NCBI GenBank assembly: GCA_036023115.1
Contig: JAYKKT010000056.1
Location: forward strand, 2,188,001 to 2,252,000
Direction of reading: 5' to 3'
DNA: 64,000 bases
Origin: Brasenia schreberi
Lineage: Eukaryota > Streptophyta > Magnoliopsida > Nymphaeales > Cabombaceae
How positions within the stretch are numbered: the stretch's first letter is position 1; each line of letters starts with the position of its first letter. The notes beneath the pieces are model-generated. The model had not been told where the DNA came from, made no database searches, and was given only the letters and a program-made list of their open reading frames with translations. This document shows, one piece after another, positions 37,401-48,623 of the stretch. The position numbers and the translations under genes are program-made.

Positions 37401-38561
37401 TTCGTGACAAGGTTGAGCTTGCAATTTCAAACTTTCAATGACAAGCATTTGGATAGAGTGATAATGGTAATGAGAGAGAATAAAGAGAAGGATGAGACAG
37501 GTTAGAGAAGGTAGAATGAAAATTGGTTACCAAGTATTGTGAATCCTCTCTATCTCAAATGAAAACACCAAATGATGTGAATCGTGAGTCGAGAGGATCC
37601 TGATTAAGTGAAAAGCATCAAATAATCCTCCAATATTCACACACTCTTGGATTTGGGCTCACCAATGCATCACCTGACATGGAAGTAGTTGAACATGTTT
37701 TGAGTGGGCTCACACACACGCACGCTTGTTGGTTGTCAGTCACCAACACACACACTCACCCACGAGTTGGATATGACTCACCAACTCTCACCCCACGCAC
37801 ACACGGTCTGCCACAATAGATATGAGCCATCAGGGTGATAAAGACTGTCTCACTCACTACCGGTTAAGGATAAGAGAGAGATTTGAAATACAGAAACTCT
37901 GTAGGAAATCATCACTTTCATTTTCATTCATATGGATGGGTTTATATAGCTTAGAACAACCCTCTAAGTCTAAAACTAAATGCTGTAATTTTCAAAATAT
38001 TAAAATTATGTCCTAATTTATTTAAAACTCCTAACTAACTATTGTTTTCTAGGAGTTGCCTAAAGTACTTAATGACTACCTGAAAAATGAAAAGAGCATT
38101 TAACTCCTAAGGAATCTAATGCTTCTTGGAAAGGTTGGGAAATTAATTATTGGGCATTCATGTTAGGAAGATCTATTATTGAGGTTATTCACCTATTAAG
38201 ACGTCTTATAAAAAGAAACCTTCATATGATATTTATTGATCTAAAAAAAATTATCATAAGGTACCAAGAGATATTCTTTGAAGTATGTGTGAGGACCCAT
38301 GAAAGAATGACAAATTTTTTTAAAGTTAATATTGTATTATATTAATGATCAACTTTAAGTCCATATTTATTTATATTGGTCATTGACAAGTTAACAAAAT
38401 ATATTCAAGATGAATTGTCTTAGTGTATATTATTTGTGCATGATATTGTGTTAGTGGATGAGTCTAAGAAGAAAGTTGATAGGAATTTGAGCTATGATGA
38501 GAAAGTAAAGGCTTCTAACTTAGTAGAATATAGAGAAATTATATGGAACAAAAGTTTAATA

Positions 38562-38578
38562 ATTTATTTACTTCAGAT
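38562..38578. repeat. Target-site duplication, left copy
   Basis: ATTTATTTACTTCAGAT, identical to 41966-41982. Together they bracket the RTE element exactly. In the uninterrupted relatives at 41310-41335 and 47140-47165 the corresponding sequence runs straight through. Confidence 0.9.
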
Positions 38579-38604
38579 AACTCCGTCCATGTAAGGGATC
38601 ACCC

Positions 38605-41600
38605 TTGCATTGCCGGTCTCAAGCTCGGATAAAGGAGGACAATTGTGTTAGGCTTCCGACAATCGGCGTAAAACTTCGTCAGATTTTTATAACATGGATT
38701 ACAAAAAGTATGAGCTGCTTTGGGGCGTCCCCGCCTAGAGACGTGCTACAGAGCTCAAATGCACTGATAAGTAAGCAAGGGACAATATATTTTCACCCGA
38801 ACATAGTGAATCAATTGCAAAGAGGGTTCCCACATCATGGACGGGTGTGGGTAAAGAAGTTAGTCCCGCTACATTGCCGCCCGAATGTAATGAATAATTT
38901 TCAGAGAGGGTCTCTGCATTTTGAATATGAACGGATGTGGGGGGTGAGGAAGCTAGTCCTAGATAATAAGATTTGTATTGGTTCTTGTAATATCCGAACA
39001 TTATCCGGTAAGCTAATGGACGTGGTAGATACTATGATTCGGAGAAAGATTCATATTCTATGTTTACAAGATACTAAATGGGTTCGAGAAAAAGTAAAGA
39101 AGATATAAGATACATGTTTTAAATTATGGTACTCAGGTAAAGAAAAGGCTCAAAATGGAGTTGGTATTATCATAAATAAAGATTTAAAGGATAGTGTAGT
39201 AGACATACAACGATATGGTGACCGAATCATGACATTAAAATTAGCAATAGGAGTAGAGGTTTTGAATATAGTTTATGCTTACGCACCCCAAGTAGGACTA
39301 GAAGATAGTATAAATACAGCTTTTTGGGAAGAGTTAGATAAGGTGATTCAAAAGATTCCACAAAGGGAGATGATTTGTTTAGGAGGAGACTTAAATGGAA
39401 ATGTCGGTAAAGAGGCATTAGGATATCAAGGTATTCATGGAAACATTGGTTTTCGGGATATAAATGAAGAAGGTAGGGAGATTTTAAATTTTGCTATGGC
39501 ATTTGATCTCTTTATAGTCAATACAATCTTCAAAAAACGAGATGAACATTTAATTACTTATAAGAGTGGCTTATCACAAACACAAATTGATTACTTTATT
39601 TATAGAAAAAAAAGATAGAGCGTGTTGTAAAGATTGCAAGGTAATTCCAGGAGAAAGCTTAACCATCCAACATTGACTTTTAGTTATGGATTTACAAATA
39701 AAAAAATAGACAAAGAAGAAAATAGTGCATCGAGCTATTCGGACTGAATGGTGGAACCTCAAAAGCGAGAAAGAAGATATATTTAAATAGAAAGTCCTTC
39801 AAGGAGATGTTTGGAATTATGTTGGTACACCTTATGATATGTGTAACAATATAGCTATACATATTAGAAACGTGGTGAAAGATGTGTTAGGTGTATCTAA
39901 GGGAGGTATACCGACACAAAAAGAAGCTTGGTGGTGGAGTGAAGTAGTGCAAAATAAAATGAAGGCAAAGAGGGCATGTTACAAATTACATTATGCTAAG
40001 AAAACTTATGAAACTTTAGAGGCTTATAAGAAAGCAAAGAAAGAAGCGAAAAAAGTCATGAGTGATGCAAAAGCCAAAATTTGGGAGGATTTATATAAAA
40101 AACTCAACTCAAAAGAGGGTGAAAGAGATATTTTTAGGATAGTTAGGGCGAAAGATCAGAAAACTAAAGGTCTTAATTATGTTAGATGCATCAAGGATGA
40201 GGATGAAAAAATTCTAGTGGCAAATGATGATACAAGAAATAGATGAAAAAACTATTTTTATAAGCTTTTTAATGAAAATAAAGATGTTAGTATTAGCTTA
40301 TGAAAGTTAGCCAAATCAGAAAAGTATATAAACCACAATTTCTACCGATGTATTCAAAAAATGAAGTCAAAGAGGCTCTTAAACATATGAAGGGTGGTAA
40401 ATCGGTAGGATCAGACAATATTTCTATAGAAGTTTGGAAAATACTAGGAGAAATAGGAATCACTTGGCTCACAAGACTATTTAATGAAATATGGAGAAAC
40501 CAAAAATGTCCGAGGAATGAAGAGCGAGTACACTTATACCAAATATAAGAACAAGGGAGACATTTAGAATTGTACAAATTATTGAGGTATCAAGTTAACG
40601 GAGCCATACTATGAAATTGTGGGAAAGAATTATCAAACGTAGGCTAAGACAAGTATCAAGTACAACAGATAACCAATTTAGATTCATGCCAAGCAGATCT
40701 ACTATTGAAGTGATTTACCTTTTGAGACATCTTATGAAACATTTTAGAGCAAAAAAGAAAGACCTTCACATGATATTTATTGATCTAAAAAAAGCTTATG
40801 ATAGGGTACCGAGGGAAGTTCTTTGGAGAACTTTGGAAAAAAGAGGTATTCTATTGACATATATTAACCTTATAAGAGATATGTACGATGGTGCAAAAAC
40901 ATGTGTGAGGACTCATGAAGGAATGACAGACTTCATTGAAGTTAATATTGGGTTACATCAAGGATCAACTTTAAGTCTATATTTATTTATAATGGTGATT
41001 GAACAAAACATATTCAAGATGTCCATACAAGTTTTTAGATAACAAGGTACTTTCTAATGTTTCTCTCCATAGTTCTAATTTTCTATTAACAAGGTACTTA
41101 ATGTTAGATCACATTAAAACTTGAATATGTTAACTTTAAGTCCATATTTATTTTCTAATTTTCATGCAATGTGTGACAATTCATGTCATCTAACATGAAG
41201 TACCTTGTTAATAGAAAATTAGAACTATGGAGAGAAACATTAGAAAGCAAAGGCCTCTAACTTAGTAGAACAAAGACAGAATATATGGAATGTAAGTTTG
41301 ATCATTTGGTTACCTTAGACGACATAGAAATTAAAATTGGCACACATTGCATCCCCCCAAAGGAAAGTTTTAAATACCTAGGGTTAATTTTTGAAAGTGA
41401 TAAAAAAATTTATGGAGATGTTATGCATAGAATTAATGTTGGTTAAAATGGATAGGGGCATCAACTATTATATGTGATAAGAAGATACCATTAAAGTTAA
41501 AAGGTAAATATTATAAAGCAACAATTAGGCCTGCCATGTTTTATGGTTCTGAGTGTTGGGCAGTTAATGATCAACATGTACAAAAGATGTCTGTGATAGA

Positions 41601-41935
41601 AATGAAGATGTTGAGATGAATGAGTGATCATACAAGAAAAGACCGTATACATAATGAGATTATTAGAAACAAATTAGGAGTGGCACCAATAGAGGATCAA
41701 ATGAGAGAATATCGTTTAACATGGTTTGGACATATAGAAAGAAGATCAAAAGAAGAACATGTAAGAAGGTATGAAAAACTAAATTTGTAAAGTATTAAAA
41801 GAGGTAGAAGACGACTACAAAAGTGTTGAAAAGAAACAATAAAGAATGATCTAGCTTATTGTGAGTTAACTGCTAACATGGCACACGATAGGGATATGTG
41901 GAAACAAAGAATCCATGTAGCCGACCCCATCTAGT
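38605..41935 (+). pseudogene. RTE endonuclease-reverse transcriptase polyprotein (dead)
   Basis: 38605-39108 is an upstream frame that leads into the endonuclease start ICIGSCNIRTLSGKLMD, with CLQDTKW where the catalytic Glu (QETKW) is expected. 39229-39618 continues the endonuclease with IVYAYAPQVG, GGDLNGNVG and QTQIDYF. 39839-40246 is the basic linker. RT blocks are MKGGKSVGSDNISIEVWK near 40385, NQFRFMPSRSTIEVIYLLRH near 40670, MIFIDLKKAYDRVPREVLW near 40770 and GLHQGSTLSLYLF near 40950. The F-A-D-D active site that should follow is missing. It is replaced by a 48-bp inverted repeat and its loop. The C-terminal part (ECWAVND near 41555) is frameshifted. The intact protein would nick DNA and prime reverse transcription at the target. 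Confidence 0.85.
41050..41247. repeat. Perfect 48-bp inverted repeat with 102-bp loop in RTE copy 1
   Basis: Arms 41050-41097 and 41200-41247 are exact reverse complements (core CCTTGTTAATAGAAAATTAG). The right arm is in the normal RTE context, as in 47040-47075, so the left arm is the added, inverted copy. The loop holds a second scrap, AACTTTAAGTCCATATTTAT, duplicating 40970-40990. Confidence 0.9.
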
Positions 41936-41965
41936 ATGGGAAAAGGCTTAGTTGTTGTTTGTTGT

Positions 41966-41982
41966 ATTTATTTACTTCAGAT
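41966..41982. repeat. Target-site duplication, right copy
   Basis: ATTTATTTACTTCAGAT, identical to 38562-38578, directly after the GTT-rich RTE tail. Confidence 0.9.
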
Positions 41983-42404
41983 CACATGAATTAAGATTGG
42001 TGCACATTGTATTTATCATACAAAAAGTTTTAAATACTAAGTTATTTTTCAAAGTGATATAAAAATTGATTGAGATGCTACATATAGAATTAATGTAGAT
42101 TGGCTAAAACAGAGAGATGCATCATGTATTTTAGTGACAAGAAGATATCATTAAAGTTGAAAGGTAAATATTATAAAGCAACAATTAGATCTAATATATT
42201 TTATGGTTCTAAGTGTTGTCAGTTACTCATCATCATCATGTACACAAGATGTCTACGGCATAAATAAGGATGTTGAGATGAATAAGTGATCGTACAAAGA
42301 AAGACTGGTGCATAATGAGGTTACTACAAACAAATTGAGAGTGACAACAATAGATGATAAAACTAAAAAAGTTATGTAAGATGGTTTGAACACGAATAAA
42401 GACC

Positions 42405-44284
42405 GCCAATTGAATGCACAGAGACCAAACTCACCGAGGCCATCAAGGGGGAACAAAAAGGAAAACTTTATTAGCTAAAATAGAAGGGATATAACTATCA
42501 AAGAGATTTAAATCAAAAGAAAATGAAATAAATGATGGGTGTCTTGGATCGATTAATATCCTTCAAGGTGATCATACATCTCTTGTTATAGTTGATGGTG
42601 AGCTAATTCCAAATTCTTCTCCACCTCTCCAAGTCGGTTTTCATAACTTCTGGAGCAGTTGCCTATAGTCAGGTGATAAATATTGTACCTATCTTTTAAG
42701 AAGTGGTTTAGTCATATTTGTTAATAAACAGTTATGCTTGGAAGTGGCTCCTCGGATCCCTTTTCAATTTTTGACGGTAACAGTTAGTAAAATAATATCT
42801 GATCTAGACCAAAATCAAATTTAGCTTCTTTTCAAGATTTTTTATCCAATCTAATAACCGTCCTTTGTGTGATTTGGTTTCCCTACTGCAAGTCCAAGCT
42901 CTTTTGAATCTGGTTATGCAATCTTTGATGAAGTCGAACTTTTTAGTCCTATAGCCGGACTAAATTCAATTTGGCTGGTTGAGGGCACTAGGAGTTCTCT
43001 CTTAAAGAAAGGCCAACAATTGTGAGACCAAGATGACTCAGAGCAGTAGAAGGTCTGGAAATTATTTTAGGGTGGGGTGAAGAGACAACGTGACTATTTA
43101 GGGTGTGGCTAACTAGTGTATTATATGCCATAGAGTCATGGTTGGCTCTACCTTTTTGTTGGTTTTTCAACGTTCGGTAGATATGCCACTGACCACCGGA
43201 GTCCATTTGGTCCCTCCTGGTCTAGCTAGTGATAATAGGGCACCAAGTGAAATGCGCGCACACTGGCAGCTCTCAGGCCCATCAGACCCACACCAAATCC
43301 ACCATGTTGGTTCAAGATTGGTGAGAGTGCGAGCTGGTTCTGGAGCTGTCGAGATTGAAAGCCAGCGCATACATAGGCCATAGCCCCCAATTTGCCCAAA
43401 CAAATCTTAGGCAAAATGGACCTTAGCTAGATCGACCCACTACTTCCTGCTTCTATTACTTCAATTAGGATTTCAAAGAAAGATGAGCTGCTCACGCTTT
43501 GGCTATGTTAGGCTCATCCTGAGCTTATTCATTTTTGCTGAACGTGGCTATGAGAAAAGTGGGTGATTGTAAATTTTACTGTGAAAAAAAACTGAACATT
43601 TCAACTAAATCAAGCTTGTTCCAGGGACCTGTTCTGATGATAAAACTTGGAGTTTGGAGATGCTCATCCACAGCTCAAACGAGTAATGATCTGGTTCATT
43701 TGGCTAGTGTACATACTCCAACTTTAACTGCTTATGCTAATAGTACTTTGTCATTTATCTCTTCAAAATAATTTTGAAAGAACAAGGAGTTGAAATAGGA
43801 GATAAAGGGCCAGTATCATGTTAAACGTTAGACTTTTGGCAGGGGATTCAACCCACATAGGATCGTCACAAGTTCAATGAATTCCAATCGTTCATACCTG
43901 GCTTTGGCACGCCCATTGTAACAATTAATGAAAAAGGCTTCTTAAAGTTCACATTTCTTGTCTTCCTTTTCTGCACATGATTTTATACAGTTCGTTGGTA
44001 TATTTTGGGGCCGTTGCTTCATGAAACTTTAGTGTGGAACTATCGCTTGTGGCATCATTTCCATGCACAATGCAGACGGGGAACTAGGTGGCCCCAAAGT
44101 AAGCTGTTTGATTGAACCTCAAATACCCACTGCGTACTGTCATATCCTCCCCACAGGTCACCATAAAAATGTTGATTGGAGCACTTTCTTTATTAATATG
44201 GATAGTGGTGGTTTCTGTCTTCTTGTTTTGTTACATTATAATGAACTTCTAACACCATCGGTACTTAAGAAAGCCTCTACAAGG
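42405..44284. other. No recognisable gene
   Basis: Mixed-composition sequence between two RTE copies. Short frames on both strands at 43138-43414 overlap each other and show no domain, and 43535-43771 is likewise unrecognised. It may contain remnants of a host transcription unit, but I cannot support one. Confidence 0.4.
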
Positions 44285-44355
44285 GGATTTGTTGAAGGTG
44301 AAAACCCTCGTCAGAATATGGGATTTGTTGAAGGTGAAAACCCTCCTCAGAATAT
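44285..44355. repeat. 36-bp tandem duplication
   Basis: GGATTTGTTGAAGGTGAAAA followed by CCCTC(G/C)TCAGAATAT occurs twice, at 44285 and 44321. The 36-bp period is 12 codons, and the frame 44063-44374 reads GFVEGENPRQNM then GFVEGENPPQNI. Confidence 0.9.
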
Positions 44356-44459
44356 ATGTTTCTCTTTTCCATGAGAAATAAGTAGACAGATATACTGGTT
44401 TAGTCTAAAATGTGTGGATAATAAATAGCAGGCATTTATAATAACTTATACTGATGTCT

Positions 44460-44615
44460 AAACCATTGAATAAGATTTCATACAGCAGCCCATATAAGAA
44501 AGAAAGTAGGTGTTTCAGGAGAAGTAGCGGACCTGGAAAACCATTGAATAAGATTTCATACAGTAACCCATATAAGAAAGAAAGTAGGTGCTTCAGGAGA
44601 AGTGGCGGACCTGGA
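44460..44615. repeat. 78-bp tandem duplication
   Basis: Two units start AAACCATTGAATAAGATTTC at 44460 and 44538 and differ at four or so bases. The period equals 26 codons, and a frame from 44454 reads KPLNKISYSSPYKKESRCFR, then the repeat. It lies immediately before RTE copy 2. Confidence 0.9.
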
Positions 44616-44650
44616 AGTCTTTCTTTTTGTTTTGTGGTTAGAGTTGGGAG

Positions 44651-47600
44651 GTAACTCCACCCATGTAAGGGGGATCATCCTTGCATGGCCGGTCTCAAAC
44701 CCGGATAAAGGAGGAGGGTTACATTATGCTTCAGACAACCAGTGTAAAACTTTGTTGAGCTTATCTACCATAGATTTTACAAATTGTGATTATTACGTTG
44801 GGGCGTTCTCTCTTAGTGACGCACTGAAGAGTCCAAATACAATGAAAAGTAAGCAAGGGTTTCTACATCTTCGCTCGGATATAGTGAATCAATTGCAGAG
44901 AGGGTTCCTATATCATGGACGGGTGTGGGTAAAAAAATTAGTTTCACTACATTGTCGCCTAAATGTAGCAAACAAGTTACAACAAGGGTCTATACATTTT
45001 AAGAATAGACGGTACTTGAAATATCGGAACATTGATCTGTAAATTAATGGAGGTGATAGATACTATGATTCGAAGAAAGATTCACATTTTATATTTAGAA
45101 GAGACAAAGTGGGTTGGAGAAAAAGCAAAGGAGATTAAGAATACAGGTTTTAAATTATGGTACTCGAGAAAGGAGAAAGCTCGGAATGAAGTTGGTATTA
45201 TTATAAATAAGATTTAAAGGATAGTGTAGTAGACATATGACGATACGGTGACCGAATTATGATGGTAAAATTAGTGTTAGAAGTAGATGTTTTGAATATA
45301 ATTTGTGCTTATGCATCCCAAATAGGATTAGAAGATAGTGTAAAGAAGACTTTGGGAGGAGTTAGATAAGGTAATTCAAAGAATTCTACAAATGAATATG
45401 ATTTGTTTAGGAAGAGACTTAAATGAACATGTCATTAAAGATGCATTAGGATATCAAGGTATTCATGGAAACTATAGTTTTGAGATATAAATGAGGAAGA
45501 TAGGGAGATTTTAAATTTTGTTATGGCTTTTGATCTCTTTATATCCAATACAATTTTCAAAAAACAAGATAAACATTTAATTAATTATAAGAGTGACTTA
45601 TCACAAACACAAATTGATTTTTTTTTGCAGAAAAATAGATCGTATTGTAAATATTACAAGATAATTCTATAAGAAAGCTTAACTACTCAATATCAACTTT
45701 TAGTAATGGATTTGCAAGTAAAAAAGTGGATAAAAAAGAATAGAGTGAATAGAGTTATTCGGACTAGATTGTGAAATCTCAAATGTGAGACAGTAAATAT
45801 ATTTAAACAGAAAGTTCTAAAAGAGATCTTGGGAATTATATAGGTATACCTTCTGGTATATGGAACAATATAGTTATACATATTAGAGAAGTAGAAAAAG
45901 ATGTGCTAGGCATGTCTAAGGGAGGTGTGCTAGCATAAAAAAAAGTTTGGTAGTAGACTAAAGTGGAACAAGGTAAAATCAAGGAAACTTTGGAGGCTTA
46001 TAAGAAAGCAAAGAAATAAATGAATGAAGTAAAAGCCAAAATTTGGGAGGATTTATATAAAAGCTTAACTCAAAAGAAGGTGAAAGAGATATTTTTAGGA
46101 TAGTTAAGGCTAGAGATAAGAAAACTAATAATCTTACTTTTGTTATATACATCAAAGATGAGGATGAGAAAATTCTAGTGACGAATGATGATATCAAAAA
46201 AATGGAAAAATTATTTTTATAAACTTTTTAGTGAAAATATAGATGTTAGTATTTGCTAAGAAGAGTTAGTCAAATCAAAAAAGTATATAAACCGTAATTT
46301 CTATCGGTGTATTCAAAAGAATGAAGTTAAAAAGACTCTTAAATATATGAAGGTTGGTAAATCTTTAGGACCAGACAATATTCCTATAGAAGTATGAAAA
46401 ATCATAGGAGAGGTGGGTCTCACTTGGCTCACAAAACTATTTAATAAAATATATAGAACCCAAAAGATGCCCGAGGAATGAAGAGAGAGTACACTTATAC
46501 CAATATATAAGAGGATATTCAGAATTGTTCGAATTATCGAGGTATTAAGTTAATGAGTTATACTATAAAATTATGGGAAAGAATTATCGAATATAAGTTA
46601 AGACAAGTATCGTATACAATACAAAACCAATTCGGATTCATGCCCAACAAATCTAATATTGAAGTGATTCACCTATTGAGACATCTTATGGAATATTTTA
46701 GAGCAAAAAAGAAGATCCTTCACATGATATTTATTGGTTTAGAAAATGCTTATGATAGGGTGCCAAGAGATATTCTTTGGAGAACCTTGGAAAACAGAGG
46801 TATTCTAATGATATACATAAATCTTATAAGAGACACGTATGATGGTGCAAAAACTTATGTGAGGACTCACAAAGGAATGACAGACTCCTTTAAAGTTAGT
46901 ATTGGGTTATATCAAGGTTCAACTTTAAGTCTATTTATTTATTTGGTCATTGATGAGTTAACAAAACATATTCAAGATGAAGTACCCTAATGTATGTTAT
47001 TTGCAGATGATATTGTATTAGTGGATGAGTTTAAAGAAAAAGTTAATAGGAAATTGGAACTATAGAGAGAAACGTTAGAAAGTAAAGGCTTTCGACTTAG
47101 TGGAACAAAGATAGAATATATGGAATGTAAGTTTGATCATTTGGGTACTTCAGAAGACTTAAAAATTAAGATTGGCAGTGCTCCTCTCATAAGGAAAGTT
47201 TTAAATACCTAGGGTTAATTTTTCAAAGTCATAAAAAAATTGATGGAGATGTTATGCATAGAATTAATGTTGGTTAAAATGGATAGGGGCATCAACTATT
47301 ATATGTGATAAGAAGATACCATTAAAGGTAAAAGGTAAATATTATAGAGCAACAATTAGACCTGCTATATTTTATGGTTATGAGTGTTGGGTAGTTAATC
47401 ATCAACATGTGCAAATGATGTTTGTAGCATAAATAAAAATATTGAGATGGATGAGTGGTCGCATAAAGAAAGATTGTATACATAAAGAGGTTACTAGAAA
47501 CCAATTGGAAGTAGCACCAATAGAGGACAAAATGAGAGAAAATCTTTTAAGATGATCTGGATATGTAGAAAGACGATCAAGAGACGTTCTCATAAGAATA

Positions 47601-47795
47601 TATGAAAAATTAGATTATGAAAATATTAAAAGAGAAAGAAAAGGACTACAAAAGTGTCGGAAAGACACTATAAAAAATAATCTAGTTTATATTGAGTTAA
47701 CAAATGGTATGACATGTGATAAGGCTATGTGAAAATAAAGAATCTATGTAGTTGACTCCATCTAGTATGAGAAAAGGCTTAATTGTTGTTGTTAT
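44651..47795 (+). mobile_element. Near full-length RTE-clade LINE (copy 2)
   Basis: It starts GTAACTCCACCCATGTAAGG and ends GTAGTTGACTCCATCTAGTA, AAAGGCTTAATTGTTGTTGTT. It is colinear with copy 1 but carries different mutations. I could not find a convincing target duplication: TTTTGTGGTTAG before and ATTTGTGAGGTG after are only loosely alike. It is about 240 bp shorter than copy 1, partly because it lacks the inverted-repeat block. Confidence 0.85.
44700..47760 (+). pseudogene. RTE polyprotein, copy 2 (dead)
   Basis: The endonuclease start is at 45040-45217, with IHILYLEETKW keeping the catalytic Glu that copy 1 has lost. Frameshifts follow around 45340-45480. RT is readable at 46553-46990: LWERIIEYKLRQVSYTIQNQ, HMIFIGLENAYDRVPRDILW, GLYQGSTLSLFIYLVIDEL. 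An in-frame TAA at 46988-46990 precedes CMLFADDIVLVDE, whose active site FADD (47000-47011) is intact. The C-terminal domain (47150-47700) is frameshifted. Confidence 0.82.
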
Positions 47796-48623
47796 TACAT
47801 TTGTGAGGTGAAAGACATAGATATACACACCCCTGGTATTCAGCTTCTGAGTGAGTCTCCTAGACTGGAGGTGAGCTATCACTACAAGTGTGGACCTAGG
47901 AGTTGTTTTAGTGCAGGATTATCATTTAAGGTGATGAGAAATGTGTTATGGCCCACAGATTCAATTGTGATCTATAACCATTTTTGTTCACTTTTCAAAT
48001 TCTGAGATGTGGATTTATTCCTCACTCAATGTGAATCTGCCACTCTTCAAGAGCATCCTATCACTCTTTAAGGATAACCACCTCCAGTTTTGTTGGCCAA
48101 GATAATCTTTGTTTATTATCCTCCTACTCTCATCGATATGAGACGCTTAGCTTATTAACTTCTACCACTTGCTGCTCTTCATTTTCAGCTGATCGATCCA
48201 AGAAATTGTCGGTGTTCCCCCATATTGCTTGACCAGTTCATCGTGTCATTGTGACAGCATCATCTGAAGCGACAAAGCTACAGACAGCCTAGTCCTAGTG
48301 CAGTGGCTCTTGACATCATCACTCAAGCGGCCCACGGAAAAAAAGGGAAAAGGAGGCAGGCAGGCAACCCCCAACCAACGTCTGAGACTGCATTATCTCA
48401 TCCCTCACCAAATACAGCTGCAGCCAGGTAGCAGCCCCGCCAGATGCCCACACCCCCAATATCGTAGCTGTGCCACCACAGCTCGCTCACATGCATCCCA
48501 CACCGTCCGTGCCCTGCTAATCAGACCCGCACCCACCTTACTAACCCATCCACTGCCCATTCCCCGATATTCATTGCTTCTTCTAGGCCGTCAAGGAGTA
48601 CCACCACTACCAGCCCCGCCACA
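47796..48623. other. No recognisable gene; GC rises toward the PMD gene
   Basis: The first half is AT-rich, with a short unassigned frame at 47808-48005. From about 48300 the sequence becomes C-rich and would be the 5' flank or leader of the PMD gene. The C/CA-rich frame 48298-48657 is low complexity and I do not call it a gene. Confidence 0.45.

Larger units (their letters stand above)
35500..38140 (-). mobile_element. Small R1-flanked retroelement (minus strand)
   Basis: Two R1 copies in the same orientation (35500-36020, internally deleted, and 37445-38140) enclose about 1.4 kb that contains a gypsy-type protease region on the minus strand. I infer that R1 is its LTR: 37445-38140 would be the 5' LTR and 35500-36020 the 3' LTR. 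It sits inside the plus-strand gypsy gag. No RT is present between the repeats, so this is either a deleted copy or a non-autonomous element. Confidence 0.45.
38579..41965 (+). mobile_element. Near full-length RTE-clade LINE (copy 1)
   Basis: It begins AACTCCGTCCATGTAAGG, a 5' end shared with the copies at 44651 and 52130. It ends in GTAGCCGACCCCATCTAGTA, AAAGGCTTAGTTGTTG and a GTT-rich tail, which is the 3' end typical of plant RTE LINEs. A 17-bp target duplication flanks it. The coding order is apurinic endonuclease, RT and a C-terminal domain in one polyprotein, without RNase H, as in the RTE clade. Multiple stops and a rearranged RT core show the copy is dead. Confidence 0.88.
38149..42404 (+). 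mobile_element. Older 5'-truncated RTE LINE, split by a younger RTE insertion
   Basis: The left part, 38149-38561, covers RT sequence (IEVIHLLRR, HMIFIDLKK, KVNI) through a mutated active site (FVHD in place of FADD) and VDES. The right part, 41983-42404, resumes exactly where the left stops, with TTAAGATTGGTGCACATTG, AAGATATCATTAAAGTTGAAAGG and so on, matching 41330 onward of the younger copy. The inserted element and one target duplication (38579-41982) separate the halves. Its 3' tail is not recognisable. Confidence 0.8.

Noticed and set aside
43138..43414. Overlapping ORFs on both strands as a small gene
   Set aside because: Four frames are open over the same 250 bp, which points to base composition. 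No domain or splice partner was found.
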